Numbered from the stretch's first letter, positions 26,294 to 35,863 are shown. The stretch: 64,000 nt of DNA from Oscillospiraceae bacterium (GCA_015063885.1 SVTH01000010.1:1-64000); one strand, 5' to 3'. The notes: generated by a model from the sequence alone, not told the origin. Translations and numbers: made by a program.

Positions 26294-29200
26294 TCATGGG
26301 CGTATTTTGGCGGTGACGGTGTGTTCTCCGTCGGGAAGGACCACGGGGAAGGTGACGGGAACCCCGTCCAGGGTGTCCTCCGTTTCGTGGGTGATCCGCA
26401 GGAGGATCCTGCCGTGGAAGCACAGCGTTCCCTCGTAGGCGATGCGGGGACAAAGCTCCAAAATGCGGTTTCCCGCAGAAAGACGGATCCCCAAAACGTC
26501 CTCGAAAAACACCTTGTAATACCAGGCGGCGGATCCGGTGTAGAAGCTCCAGCCCCCTCTGCCCGCCCATTGTCCGCCGTAAATGTCCGCACACATGGCG
26601 TAAGCCTCCGAGCGGTAGAGGGCTGCTTCCTTGGGGTTGGCGTTCCGCAACAGGGGATTGGCCCCCGCCAGGATCTCCAATGCGGTCTCCTTGTCTCCCA
26701 TCTCCAAAAACGCCTTGGCGCCCCAGATGGCGGCGTGGGTGTATTGTCCGCCGTTTTCCCGCACCCCGGGCGGGTAGCCCCGCACGTAGCCCGCAGGGGT
26801 ATCCCCCTTGTCAAAGGGCGGGGAGAACAGCTTTAAGATCTTATGGCGGGGATCGAACAGCTCTCTTTTTGCGGTTTCCAGGGCGGTCTCACAGCGTTTC
26901 CTGTTCGCTCCCGCAAACAGGGCGAAGGCCTGGGACAGGATGTCGATGGCACATTCTGTGTTCCCCGCCTTTCCCAGGATATGCCCGTCGTCGCAGAAGG
27001 CACGAAGGTACCGATCCCCGTCGAAGGCGTGCTTTTCCCCGTTTTCCAACAGTTCTGCTGCCGTTGCCGCCAGGTGGGCGGCACTTTCGGGATCCTCCTT
27101 GCGCAGGAAGGGGAGGAAGGCCTTTGCCGCCACCACGTACAGGAAGGTGGAGAAAACGCTTTCTCCCTTGCCTTTTGCCCCCACGGCGGAGAAGGCGTCG
27201 TTCCAATCGCAGATCCCCATTAAGATCAGCCCGTGCTTTCCCCGCTTATCCGCTCCCGCAAAGGCGCGGAGGCAATGCAGGAGCACCGTTTCGCTGAGGT
27301 AGCTTTTGGCGGGGAGCTCGTAGCGCTCGTTTTCCCCCGTGAGAGGCGGGGAGGACAGATAGCCCGCCTGGGCGGACAGAATACTTTCGTCCCCCGTCTT
27401 TTTCACGTAGTCCGCCACCACCAAGGGAAGCCAGAGAAGATCGTCGGAGCAGGTGGTGCGGATGCCTCTCCCGCCCTCGTGCCACCAATGCTGAACGTCC
27501 CCTTCCTCGTATTGATGCTCACAGCAGCGGAGGATGTGCTCCCGCACCTCCTTGGGCTTTGCGTAGACCAGAGCCAGGCAGTCCTGCAGCTGATCCCGAA
27601 AGCCGTAGGCACCTCCCGATTGTCGGAAGGACGCCCTGGCGTAAAAGCGGGAGGCGGCGATCTGATAGGGCAGGAAGGTGTTCAAAAACAGGTTTTGTCC
27701 CGTAGAGCGGGTGCGGATCTCCACGGGAGGACGCATCTCCCGTGCAAAGGACACGGCGCCTGCCTGCTCCGCCTCTGCGGAAAGCTCCGCCGCCTGGGTC
27801 AGAAGACCGGGAAGCTCCTCTTCCTCGCCGCCTCCCAGCAGGAAGGTGGCGTAGTTGTAGCGGAGGGACAGCCCCACCGCATCGAAGAAGTCTCCCTCCT
27901 CGGGGAGCCCGTACAGGGCCTCCGCAGAATACAAAGGCGTGGCGCCCTTGGCGTACAGCACCCCCACCCCGCGCTCAAAGGCGGGGTCGTGCCCCGAACG
28001 GAAGACGATGGCGCCCGCCCGCTCTGCCTTCCAAAGGCGGGGATTGGGGGTCACGCCGCTTCCCATGGCAGGGCGGAGGCAGTAGATCAGCTCTCCCGGG
28101 ACACCGCTTGACGGGGAGAGCATCACCCGCAGGACCTTAAAGGGCTTTTCTCTGCAGCAGAAGGCGACCACTCTGTAGGGGAGCCCCTCCACGGAGCCTT
28201 CCCAGCAGGCGACGCCCTGCTCCAGGCGTACCCTTCCCGCGCAGGCCGCCAGGTCGTAAAGCTTGCCGTTCCTGCGGAGATATAAGCGTTCCCCAAAGGA
28301 GAGGGAGCCGGGATCTCCCGGTGCCGGCGTGAGGCGGTGCTGTTGGGCATTTTTCCAAAAGGTATAGCCCATAGAGGAGGCGGTGACGATACTTCCCGCC
28401 TGCTGCCCCGTCAGCACGTAGGCGCGGACGCCCGCAGGACGCCTGCCCTTTTCCAGGGTGTAGCCCTTGGCGTCCCCAAAGCCGTCCGCCGTTGCGAAGG
28501 CGTTTTCGGGAACGTCCTCCTCCATGGGATCTCCCTCCGTCACGGCGGGAGCAAAGCCGTAAATGGGGGTTGGGTGATGGGACTTTTCCATCTTGGCAGG
28601 CTGCTTCCAAAGACAGCACAGCTCCGGCAGAAGGGGAAGAAGCTCCTCCGCCTGCTCCTCCCGCAGGAGGAAGATCCCGCCCCGCATTCCCAAAAAACCG
28701 TTCAGCTCCAGCTCCTCCGCCAGCGCCAGCAGCTTCTTTTCCACGGGACGGAAGTACTGCCCGTCCCCCGTGGGGATCAGCAAAAGCTCCGTGCGGATCC
28801 CCGCCTCCGAAAGCTCCCGAAAGCCGAGCATCAGCTTCCGCGCCTCCTCCGTATCGGATTCTCCCGCCGCCATTCCCAGCAGAGGGTAGTCACCCGAAAC
28901 GCCGTGCTTCCAAAGCATATCACGGCGGTAGGCGGGAAAGCTTCCCGGCGCAGGGGAACGGGGGAACAGCAGATGGGTGAGTACCGTGCAGGCCTCCGCC
29001 GATGCGGTGGCGGGGTAGCTTGCCTTCTCCTGTCGTGCGGTGAGAATGGCGTTTTGGGCCTCCTCCCGGGTGCTTCCCGGGGCGATGAGGAGTGTTGCCC
29101 TGCCCCCTGCCCCCGGGGCGGTGCGGATGACGCAGAAGGGGTCCACGCACACCCCGGTTTTTCCGTCCAAGGGCAGGTCAAGGGCTGCGGGCGTGTTCAG

Positions 29201-32200
29201 ACCTTCGGTGGGGAAGCCGTCCTTGTTGGTGCAGAAGGTGAAGTCTCCCTCCTCCTTCAAAGCCGCCGCCAGATAGCAAAGGGTCTTTCCGTTCTTTCTG
29301 CCCCTGCGGGAGAAATACAGGATCCTCTTTTCTCCGTCGTAGGCGCTTTCGATAAACAGCTTGGAGAAGGCGGGATGGGCGTCGTAGGCCCGCTCCTCCT
29401 CCAAAACGGGCTCGAAGGCGAACAACACCTCTCCCTGCTTGCGGTGCTCGCAGACCGCCTCGACGCGGAAGCAGTCCGCCCGCTTGCAGAAGGAGAACTG
29501 CACCTTCCCCGAGAAGGCCTTGCTGGAGGACACCAATCCGACGGAGGTACCGTCGGTCTCAAAGGAGTAAGCACCTTCCCCGAAGAAGGGGGTGCATCCG
29601 TCCATCCTGCCCTTGCAGGGGAACCCCACCGTCAGAGTATGGGCGGCGGAGAACCGTTCCGTTCGGCATTCGTTCAGCAACAGCCCGTTCTTCCGCAGGG
29701 AAACGTGTCCTAAGGAGGTCACCGCGGCGGAAAAACCGTTCCTGCGCAACAGCACCGCCTTGGGTGCGGCGAGATCCGTGCGCACCGATTCCCCCGCAAA
29801 GGAGGGAACTCCCACAGGGAGCTTTTTGGGGGAGGCACGCAATTCATCGGAGACTCTTTTGGGGCTGGGAGGAAGCTTTTCCTGCAAAAGTCCCCTTGCG
29901 GCACCGATGCGGGGATCCGACATAAACCGCTTCACGAAGACCCCGTCCAAAAGGGCGTTGGCCATGGCGGTGATGCTCATTCCCATATGATGGGCCATAT
30001 AGCTTTGCACCGCTACCCCCTGCTTGCTCCGCATGGGGGTGAGGTCCAACGCCTCGTAGAGTCCGTATTTGCCGTACATGCCCCGCCATTCCATGGCCTC
30101 CAGGTTTTTCACCGCGGCGGCAGGGGACACCGCCAGCGCCAGGTAGGAGGAATAGGGGGAAAGCACCGTCTCTCCCCGCACGTCACGGCGCAGGGCAAGC
30201 TTCCTCACGCCGTGGGCGTGGTAGCGGTAATGCAACCCGCCGTCGAAGGCGTAATAGGCGGATTCCGAAACACCCCAAAGCTTTTTCACCGCCGCCTTCC
30301 GCTGAGCGCGGAGGGCAAAGAGCAGGGATTCCTCGGTGAAGGAATTGCGGTAGATGGGCAGGAAGAGCTGGGGCATCAGATATTCAAACATGGTGCCCGA
30401 CCAGCTGACCATCCCCACGTAGCCCTTGTCCGACGCCACCGCCCGCCCCAGGGCGTACCAATGCTTTTTGGGGGCGGCTCCCGTTGCCACGGCGTAGTAG
30501 CAGGCCGTCCGCGCTTCGCTCATAAATAAGTCGTAGCAACCGCCCTCCAAGGCTTGCTTTTGGCTGTTCCACCCCAGGGAGAACAGATTCTTTCTTTCGT
30601 TGTAGAAGAAGGAAAGCTCCGTTTCCTCCGCCAGCCGTCTGCATTGGGCTTCCAGGGCGGGGAAGCGTTCCTCCTTCTCCCCATGCTCCGCCAAGCCCCC
30701 CGCCACCGCCTGCAGGCAAACCACAAGGTTCCCGCTGTCCACGAAGGAGACGAAGCCCTCCCCCAGAACGGAAAGGTCTTTCAGGTCGTACCAGTTGTAA
30801 AGGTTGCCGCGGAACTTGGGCAACCCTTCCACCGTGGCAAGGGTGCGCTCCAGACGGTCGGCGGTCTCCTTGGCGTCCATAAAGCCCAGGTCGAAAGCCG
30901 CCAGGACGGAGGTAAGGTACATCCCCACGTTGGTGGGGGAGGTGCGCATGGCAAGATCGTAAAAAGGGGACAGCTGCAGGTTGTCGGGGGGCAGAAAATG
31001 GGTCTCCGCCGACACCGTGTCCGTGAAAAAGCGGATGGCGTCCCCTGCGTGTCTGCGCAAAACGGAGGCTTCTCTCGGGGTCAGACGGACCTTCCGCACC
31101 GCCCCGCCGGAGGAAAGGGGACGGGACAGCAGGGTATCCGCCAAGGGGCTCAAAAAGAACACCAACCCCAACAGACGGTACACCGAGCCTCCCCCGAAAA
31201 GGAAGAGCAAGCACCCCAAAACGGCGCCGGGAAGCCCCTTTCGGAGGCTGTACAGCAGGGTGTTTTTGGTGCCCTCCGCATCGGCGGCCGTGGTCCATTC
31301 CAACAGCCGCTGCTTGGAGATCAGCATCCGCCAAAGGGAACGGCACACCCCGTCCAACGCCAAAAAGGCTTGCTTGGCGGAGGAGGTCAGATCCAGCGCC
31401 AGTCGCAGAACGCTTTCCGCCACGGCGGAGATCCCTGCGGTGAAGGCGTGACGGAACAAAAAGGGCTTGCCCCAAAAGAGATCCCGCAAAAGCCCCGCCA
31501 GAAAGGGCAAAAGCAGATAGCTGTAGGCGGCGCACACCAACAGCAGGGCAGGGACTTCCCCCCGCAGGAAAAGGGCGCCTAAGGTAACGGCCGTGACGGC
31601 AAAAACGGGGGTGAGGTGGCGGAACAGGTTCCAAAGGATCTGCCGTCTGCTCACCGGGGAGAGGGGATACTCCCCGTGAAACAGGAAATACAGATTTTGC
31701 ACGTCCCCGCGGATCCAGCGGTGGGCACGCTTATCCCATGCGGCAGGGGTGCCGGGGACGGAATCGGAAAGGGCGAGATCGGAGACCAACAGGGTTCCTG
31801 CGATCCCCCCCTCCGGAAGGTCGTGGCTGAGGACCCTCCCCTGAGGGAGCTCCATGGCGGGGCGGAATTTCTGCAGGTTGATCAGCCCCTTCCCGCAGAA
31901 GATCCCCTCCCCGTACAGGCTCATATTGCGGTCAAAGCAAGCCCGCTCGTAGAAGGAGACACCTGCGTTTCCCGAGATCAAGCGGGTGAAAAAGGTGCGG
32001 TAGGAGGAGTACAGCTCGGTATGCACCCCGGGCTGGAGCACGCCGAAGTCCTTGTTCACGGGGTGGAGCGCCACCCCAACCAGCTCCCGGAGGATCCCCA
32101 CGGAAAGCTCCGTGTCTCCGTCCAGGGTCAGCAGGTAGCGCACGCCCCCGGGGACGGTGCCGTGGAGGATCCCCGCCTCCAGCCCGCCCAGACGGCGGAT

Positions 32201-33343
32201 GAGCATTCCCACGGCGCCCCGCTTCCGCTCCTTCCCGCCGTAGCTTCCGTCGTCCTGCTTGGTACGGTCACGGTACAGCAGGAAGAACCGCTCCCCGTGG
32301 CGCCGATTCAGTTGGTCGATGGCGTCCTTCGCCCGACGGATCAAGGCATCGTCCTTTTGGGTATGGGCTTCCTTTGCGGCAGGCAGGTCGGCGAGGAGGC
32401 AGAAGGAGAGGTTTTCCTCCCTGTTCAGGTAGTAAAACCGCTCCAGCCGTTCTGCGTAGTCCTCCTTTTCGGAAAACAGCGTCGCCACCGCTACCACGGT
32501 GCGTCCCTCCTCGGGGATCCGGGACAGCTGTAACCGCAACGGGGCGGGACGCTTGCAAAGGGGCGCCGTGAAACGGTCGCAGAGAGGGGCTACCCCTGCG
32601 CCCAAGGGCAGCAGCAAGGGCAGAAACAGCCACCCGAACCACCAATAAAACAACCATCCTCCAAGGGCGGTGAAAAGGAAAAACAGCGAAAGCCAAACCA
32701 TACGCGGCAGGGGAGATACCTTTTGGGGGAACAGCAGATTCCCCACGGCCACGGCGTCCCTTTTGGCTGCTTTCACCAATTGCAACGCTTCTTCCTTTTC
32801 ACTGCGGCGGTGCTTTTTTGCTCTTTTTGAAAGCGTCTTGCGGTAAGCGGCCTTGGTTTCGGGAGAGAACAGGGGGTAGTCCTTCTCCTCCTTTTCCAAG
32901 ATCCCCTCCGCCTGCCAGGATGCTGAAAACAAAGAGGAAATACGGATCTCGGAAAGCTCCCGCAGCAGTCCTATGGCTTCGGGCAAGAGGGAAGCATTCT
33001 TTTCTCCTTTGCAAATGTCTCCGATGCGGGTGATGGCGCAGAAGGCCAAGGCGGCGGGGACGGCGGAAATTTCCCCGTAGGACAAGGGCTTTTCCCGTCC
33101 CTGCTCCGCCAAAAAGCGGCAAAGGCTTTCCTCCTCGCATTTTCCCCCGTTTTCCGCAAGATAGGCGGCGATCAGCTCCGCCGTGGAAGGGTAGCGGAAG
33201 CATCCGCCCCTTTGTGGGAGCTTTTCGTAGCGGTGGATCAGATAGTAGTTATCCGCTACCCAGTCCGTGCCTCCCTCCTGCACCGTTTTTCGGATGGCGG
33301 CGAGGGAATCCCTCAGCCTGGTTTTCATGGCGCTTTTTGTCAC
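26294..33343 (-). CDS. Cyclic beta-1,2-glucan synthase-like (NdvB-type) GT84-GH94 enzyme
   Basis: Giant 2,349-residue membrane enzyme, somewhat shorter than the ~2,800 usual for NdvB. Domains in order: a soluble N-terminus, membrane helices near 215-265, a GT84 glycosyltransferase with LLTLDGDTELSVG near residue 404, further helices around 570-650, a glycoamylase-like domain (FRGNLYNWYD near 848, GTMFEYLMPQL near 988, SYMAHHMGMS near 1117), and a C-terminal GH94 phosphorylase (RDQLQDCLAL near 1921, DWNDAFSAVGAKG near 2051, PPGVRENGGQYTHAAIWG near 2194). In NdvB these parts elongate, cyclise and trim beta-1,2-glucan from UDP-glucose; here that role is inferred. Start is GTG, or ATG five codons later. 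Confidence 0.88.
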   Translation of the reverse strand: MTKSAMKTRLRDSLAAIRKTVQEGGTDWVADNYYLIHRYEKLPQRGGCFRYPSTAELIAAYLAENGGKCEEESLCRFLAEQGREKPLSYGEISAVPAALAFCAITRIGDICKGEKNASLLPEAIGLLRELSEIRISSLFSASWQAEGILEKEEKDYPLFSPETKAAYRKTLSKRAKKHRRSEKEEALQLVKAAKRDAVAVGNLLFPQKVSPLPRMVWLSLFFLFTALGGWLFYWWFGWLFLPLLLPLGAGVAPLCDRFTAPLCKRPAPLRLQLSRIPEEGRTVVAVATLFSEKEDYAERLERFYYLNREENLSFCLLADLPAAKEAHTQKDDALIRRAKDAIDQLNRRHGERFFLLYRDRTKQDDGSYGGKERKRGAVGMLIRRLGGLEAGILHGTVPGGVRYLLTLDGDTELSVGILRELVGVALHPVNKDFGVLQPGVHTELYSSYRTFFTRLISGNAGVSFYERACFDRNMSLYGEGIFCGKGLINLQKFRPAMELPQGRVLSHDLPEGGIAGTLLVSDLALSDSVPGTPAAWDKRAHRWIRGDVQNLYFLFHGEYPLSPVSRRQILWNLFRHLTPVFAVTAVTLGALFLRGEVPALLLVCAAYSYLLLPFLAGLLRDLFWGKPFLFRHAFTAGISAVAESVLRLALDLTSSAKQAFLALDGVCRSLWRMLISKQRLLEWTTAADAEGTKNTLLYSLRKGLPGAVLGCLLFLFGGGSVYRLLGLVFFLSPLADTLLSRPLSSGGAVRKVRLTPREASVLRRHAGDAIRFFTDTVSAETHFLPPDNLQLSPFYDLAMRTSPTNVGMYLTSVLAAFDLGFMDAKETADRLERTLATVEGLPKFRGNLYNWYDLKDLSVLGEGFVSFVDSGNLVVCLQAVAGGLAEHGEKEERFPALEAQCRRLAEETELSFFYNERKNLFSLGWNSQKQALEGGCYDLFMSEARTACYYAVATGAAPKKHWYALGRAVASDKGYVGMVSWSGTMFEYLMPQLFLPIYRNSFTEESLLFALRAQRKAAVKKLWGVSESAYYAFDGGLHYRYHAHGVRKLALRRDVRGETVLSPYSSYLALAVSPAAAVKNLEAMEWRGMYGKYGLYEALDLTPMRSKQGVAVQSYMAHHMGMSITAMANALLDGVFVKRFMSDPRIGAARGLLQEKLPPSPKRVSDELRASPKKLPVGVPSFAGESVRTDLAAPKAVLLRRNGFSAAVTSLGHVSLRKNGLLLNECRTERFSAAHTLTVGFPCKGRMDGCTPFFGEGAYSFETDGTSVGLVSSSKAFSGKVQFSFCKRADCFRVEAVCEHRKQGEVLFAFEPVLEEERAYDAHPAFSKLFIESAYDGEKRILYFSRRGRKNGKTLCYLAAALKEEGDFTFCTNKDGFPTEGLNTPAALDLPLDGKTGVCVDPFCVIRTAPGAGGRATLLIAPGSTREEAQNAILTARQEKASYPATASAEACTVLTHLLFPRSPAPGSFPAYRRDMLWKHGVSGDYPLLGMAAGESDTEEARKLMLGFRELSEAGIRTELLLIPTGDGQYFRPVEKKLLALAEELELNGFLGMRGGIFLLREEQAEELLPLLPELCCLWKQPAKMEKSHHPTPIYGFAPAVTEGDPMEEDVPENAFATADGFGDAKGYTLEKGRRPAGVRAYVLTGQQAGSIVTASSMGYTFWKNAQQHRLTPAPGDPGSLSFGERLYLRRNGKLYDLAACAGRVRLEQGVACWEGSVEGLPYRVVAFCCREKPFKVLRVMLSPSSGVPGELIYCLRPAMGSGVTPNPRLWKAERAGAIVFRSGHDPAFERGVGVLYAKGATPLYSAEALYGLPEEGDFFDAVGLSLRYNYATFLLGGGEEEELPGLLTQAAELSAEAEQAGAVSFAREMRPPVEIRTRSTGQNLFLNTFLPYQIAASRFYARASFRQSGGAYGFRDQLQDCLALVYAKPKEVREHILRCCEHQYEEGDVQHWWHEGGRGIRTTCSDDLLWLPLVVADYVKKTGDESILSAQAGYLSSPPLTGENERYELPAKSYLSETVLLHCLRAFAGADKRGKHGLILMGICDWNDAFSAVGAKGKGESVFSTFLYVVAAKAFLPFLRKEDPESAAHLAATAAELLENGEKHAFDGDRYLRAFCDDGHILGKAGNTECAIDILSQAFALFAGANRKRCETALETAKRELFDPRHKILKLFSPPFDKGDTPAGYVRGYPPGVRENGGQYTHAAIWGAKAFLEMGDKETALEILAGANPLLRNANPKEAALYRSEAYAMCADIYGGQWAGRGGWSFYTGSAAWYYKVFFEDVLGIRLSAGNRILELCPRIAYEGTLCFHGRILLRITHETEDTLDGVPVTFPVVLPDGEHTVTAKIRP

Positions 33344-33493
33344 GTGGGCAAAACCCCTTTCGGTCTTTCGTTATAGAGTATTTTTGACCGTTCTTCGGAT
33401 AAATATACCAAAATCGCCCATCAAGATTTGTGCAAAAAAATAATGACGGCGGCGGGGTTTTCGTGGTAAAATAAAAGAAAAAGGGTGATTTTC

Positions 33494-34015
33494 GTGACGA
33501 AACGCAGAACGATTGGAGTTTTGGCCTTCATTGCCGTTCTGGTGATGATGCTGGCAGGCGCCGTTTGGGTCTGGCTGTTCCCCGATCGGGCCTTTCTTTG
33601 GATCACAGCCGATACGGGGGAAGGGATGTCCTTGTTTGCCCGCGGGTTTGCAAAGATGTTCTTTTCGCACCTTTTTTTGATCCCTTTTGCTGTGTTTGCG
33701 GGAACGCTTCTTTGCTTTACCCGGCTCCTTCACATTGATAGGGGGATCGGCACACCGTTAAAGGTGCTCTCGGCCGTGGGTATATTCCTTACCTTTTTGC
33801 CCTTGCTGTTCTCCTTTGCGAGTTGCGTCACGGAGCTTCCGTCAGATGTATGGCAGTTCGTGGTGGGTGGCGCAACGGTCGCATTGCAGGTGATCGTCCT
33901 TCCCGGAATCCTTCTCCTGCTGGTGGCTGTCGCGGTGCTTTTGGCGGTAGCGATTTTTGCCCGCTTTAGAGAGAAACGGCGTAAGAACCTGACAGATCGG
34001 GAGGTCGTATCATGA
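33494..34015 (+). CDS. Four-helix membrane protein, module A
   Basis: 173 residues with four predicted membrane segments and a basic C-terminus (RFREKRRKNLTDREVVS). Family not recognised. The GTG at 33494 is chosen because AAGGGTG lies 6 bp upstream, and the same arrangement is kept in the duplicated copy; a GTG at 33485 overlaps that site. The third helix (VGIFLTFLPLLFSFASC) resembles the third helix of the next gene (FGILASFLPLLFGLL), so the two are diverged tandem paralogs. They overlap by 4 bp (ATGA) and should be co-translated. Confidence 0.75.
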   Translation: MTKRRTIGVLAFIAVLVMMLAGAVWVWLFPDRAFLWITADTGEGMSLFARGFAKMFFSHLFLIPFAVFAGTLLCFTRLLHIDRGIGTPLKVLSAVGIFLTFLPLLFSFASCVTELPSDVWQFVVGGATVALQVIVLPGILLLLVAVAVLLAVAIFARFREKRRKNLTDREVVS

Positions 34016-34542
34016 CGAAAAAGAAACGGCTTTATCTTTCCGTGCTGATCCCCGCAGGGATCTTCCTTGCGATGGTATTGATCGGCGTAGTGTATCTGTG
34101 CTTGATCAGTCCTTATGTGGGTTCTCAGCGCCAATGGCTGGACGGACCGCCCAAGGAAGCGTCCACCTATTCGTTGGCATACGTGTTTTTGAAGGCGTAT
34201 TTTTCCTTCGAGAACCTCGCTTCTCTGGCGGCGTTTGCCGCAGGGCTGGGCTTTGCCGTTTGGAAGCTGCTTTCCCGGAAGAGAAAGCGGGATGCTTCTC
34301 CCGGGCTTTTGGTCTTCTTCTCCGGATTTGGCATTTTGGCTTCTTTCCTGCCCTTGCTGTTCGGGCTTCTGATCCCCGCCAGCGATACCATGGCCTTTGC
34401 ATCTTTGGGCTTGGCGGAGGTGCTGGGGGCAGTGATCTCGCCGCTGTCAAAGCTTCTGCTTGTGTGCGCCTTGATCCTTGCGGTGAGGATGCTCCTTGCC
34501 GCGTGGGGAGAACGTCCCGCTGCGCCGTCCCCAAACAAATAA
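34012..34542 (+). CDS. Four-helix membrane protein, module B
   Basis: 176 residues, four predicted membrane helices, basic segment WKLLSRKRKRDAS after helix 2. The N-terminus (KKKRLYLSVLIPAGIFLAMV) matches the middle of the 334-residue protein encoded at 34854 (KKKVRLWWFLLPAMLFLGLM), so that longer protein looks like modules A and B fused. Function unknown. Followed immediately by a terminator that is repeated at 35864. Confidence 0.75.
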   Translation: MTKKKRLYLSVLIPAGIFLAMVLIGVVYLCLISPYVGSQRQWLDGPPKEASTYSLAYVFLKAYFSFENLASLAAFAAGLGFAVWKLLSRKRKRDASPGLLVFFSGFGILASFLPLLFGLLIPASDTMAFASLGLAEVLGAVISPLSKLLLVCALILAVRMLLAAWGERPAAPSPNK

Positions 34543-34547
34543 AAAAC

Positions 34548-34580
34548 AGATCCCGTCCGGTATGAACGGGATCTTTCTTA
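34548..34580 (+). terminator. Intrinsic terminator, left unit
   Basis: Stem AGATCCCGT / ACGGGATCT followed by TTCTT. Nearly identical to the terminator at 35864, and part of the duplicated segment. Confidence 0.8.
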
Positions 34581-34586
34581 TGTTTT

Positions 34587-34703
34587 TTACCCCAACTCGG
34601 GGATCAATGCCGTTGCCACGGCGAAGTATACCAAAAGGGACAGGGTGTCCACGATGGCGGCGAGAGAATCCCTCAGCCTGTTTTTCATGGCGCTTTTTGT
34701 CAC
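34587..34703 (-). pseudogene. In-frame chimeric ORF: ndvB-like N-terminus joined to MgtE C-terminus
   Basis: Created at the duplication junction. Codons 1-17 copy the start of the glucan synthase gene (GTG start, VTKSAMKNRLRDSLAAI; one residue differs) and the rest copies the last 21 codons of mgtE (VDTLSLLVYFAVATALIPEL...). The join at GATGG near 34653 keeps the frame, giving a 38-residue protein with one hydrophobic segment. Its upstream region is a near-copy of the one before the glucan synthase gene, so it could be transcribed and translated. Whether it is functional or a remnant is unknown. Confidence 0.6.
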
Positions 34704-34853
34704 GTGGGCAAAACCCCTTTCGGTCTTTTGCTGTAGAGTATTTTTGACCGTTCTTCGGACAAATATACCAAAACCGCCCATCAAGATTTGTGCAAAAAAA
34801 TAATGACGGCGGCGGGGGTTTCGTGGTAAAATAAAAGAAAAAGGATGATTTTC

Positions 34854-35858
34854 GTGAGCAAGAAAACAAAATACTACGCCATTAGCATTCCCTTGATGGC
34901 TTTGCTTTTCTTGGGGACGTTGCTTCTTGCGTGGGCGGGCTGTGATTCGGAAGAACTGCCGTTCCTTCAGATCCTGCCGATCCCGGGCATGGTAGCGTTG
35001 TCGGCCGTGTTGTTCGCTTTCTTTTTCTCCGTGCGCTATTTTTTATTCGCCCCGGAGCGGGAGAGTGCCTTGCGTGCCGGCTTTCTTCGCTTGGCGTGCC
35101 TGTCCTTTTCGGGGGTGGGGTTGTGCATATTCTCCTTGGCCGTCGCTCTGCTGTTGAGAGGGCAAGTGGATCCCGAGCATGGGGCTCATAGCGGTATGGT
35201 TCTTGCGGCATTCGTGAGACTGTTGGAATATGTGTTTTTCCCGGCAGTTGCGATCATGGCGGTGCTTTTGTGGATATCCTCCCGGCGGAAGCCCAAGGAG
35301 CGACCTTCTGCGAAAAAGAAGGTGCGTCTTTGGTGGTTCCTCCTGCCCGCTATGCTTTTCTTGGGGTTGATGCTCGTGGGCGTGTTTTTCTGCACGATCT
35401 ACGCCGATCAGCTGCATAAGCTTGCACTGCAAGGGGCTTTTGGAGCGGAGATCTCCTTTTTCTGGTTATCTGTGATGGGTATCTTTTCCATCGCTACCAT
35501 GAAGGGGATGGTCGTACCCGTTCTTCTGTTGGCGTTTTCCCTTTGGTTCTGTTTGCGGTTCGAGGCTGCACTCCGCGGCAGGAGGATGCCTTTGGTGTTT
35601 GCCGTTTCCATGGGGATACTGGGGGTACTTTTGAACCTTTCGCCGTTGCTGCTCACCTTCCAACAGCTCTTTGGCGAGGGCAATTCCGCTTACCTTGCCA
35701 CCGCATTTTTTATGCAAGGCCCCCGATCTCTGATGGTGGAATGGAGCCTGTGGGCAGGTGCTTTCGGGTGGGCGCTTCAGATTCTTCTTCTGTTCCTTGC
35801 CAAGCGAAAAGAAGCGCAAGCGGTTTCCTCTTCGGAGAGTTCCGTGCCGTTACAATAA
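34854..35858 (+). CDS. Eight-helix membrane protein (fused A+B modules)
   Basis: 334 residues with about eight predicted membrane helices in two halves joined at a basic linker (SSRRKPKERPSAKKKVRL, about 148-165). The second half aligns with the module B protein at 34012 around KKK-RL--LLPA-LFL--ML-GV; the first half has the same four-helix layout as module A. Family not recognised. GTG at 34854 is preferred because AAGGATG precedes it as in the left unit; an ATG at 34845 overlaps that site. The DNA just before its start and just after its stop is nearly identical to the left unit, yet the gene itself is not. Confidence 0.75.
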   Translation: MSKKTKYYAISIPLMALLFLGTLLLAWAGCDSEELPFLQILPIPGMVALSAVLFAFFFSVRYFLFAPERESALRAGFLRLACLSFSGVGLCIFSLAVALLLRGQVDPEHGAHSGMVLAAFVRLLEYVFFPAVAIMAVLLWISSRRKPKERPSAKKKVRLWWFLLPAMLFLGLMLVGVFFCTIYADQLHKLALQGAFGAEISFFWLSVMGIFSIATMKGMVVPVLLLAFSLWFCLRFEAALRGRRMPLVFAVSMGILGVLLNLSPLLLTFQQLFGEGNSAYLATAFFMQGPRSLMVEWSLWAGAFGWALQILLLFLAKRKEAQAVSSSESSVPLQ

Positions 35859-35863
35859 AAAAC

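Larger units (their letters stand above)
33293..34652. repeat. Left unit of a ~1.3-kb tandem segmental duplication
   Basis: Runs from inside the 5' end of the glucan synthase gene through the divergent promoter region, two membrane-protein genes, a terminator and the last 22 codons of an mgtE copy. Its first ~200 bp match the right unit with about nine differences, and its last ~110 bp (terminator plus mgtE end) also match closely. The coding interior does not align at the DNA level. Confidence 0.8.

Noticed and set aside
34501..34900. Assembly error as the cause of the ndvB/mgtE partial copies
   Set aside because: The copies carry scattered substitutions and flank different genes, as expected for a true older duplication; read-level data would still be needed for proof.
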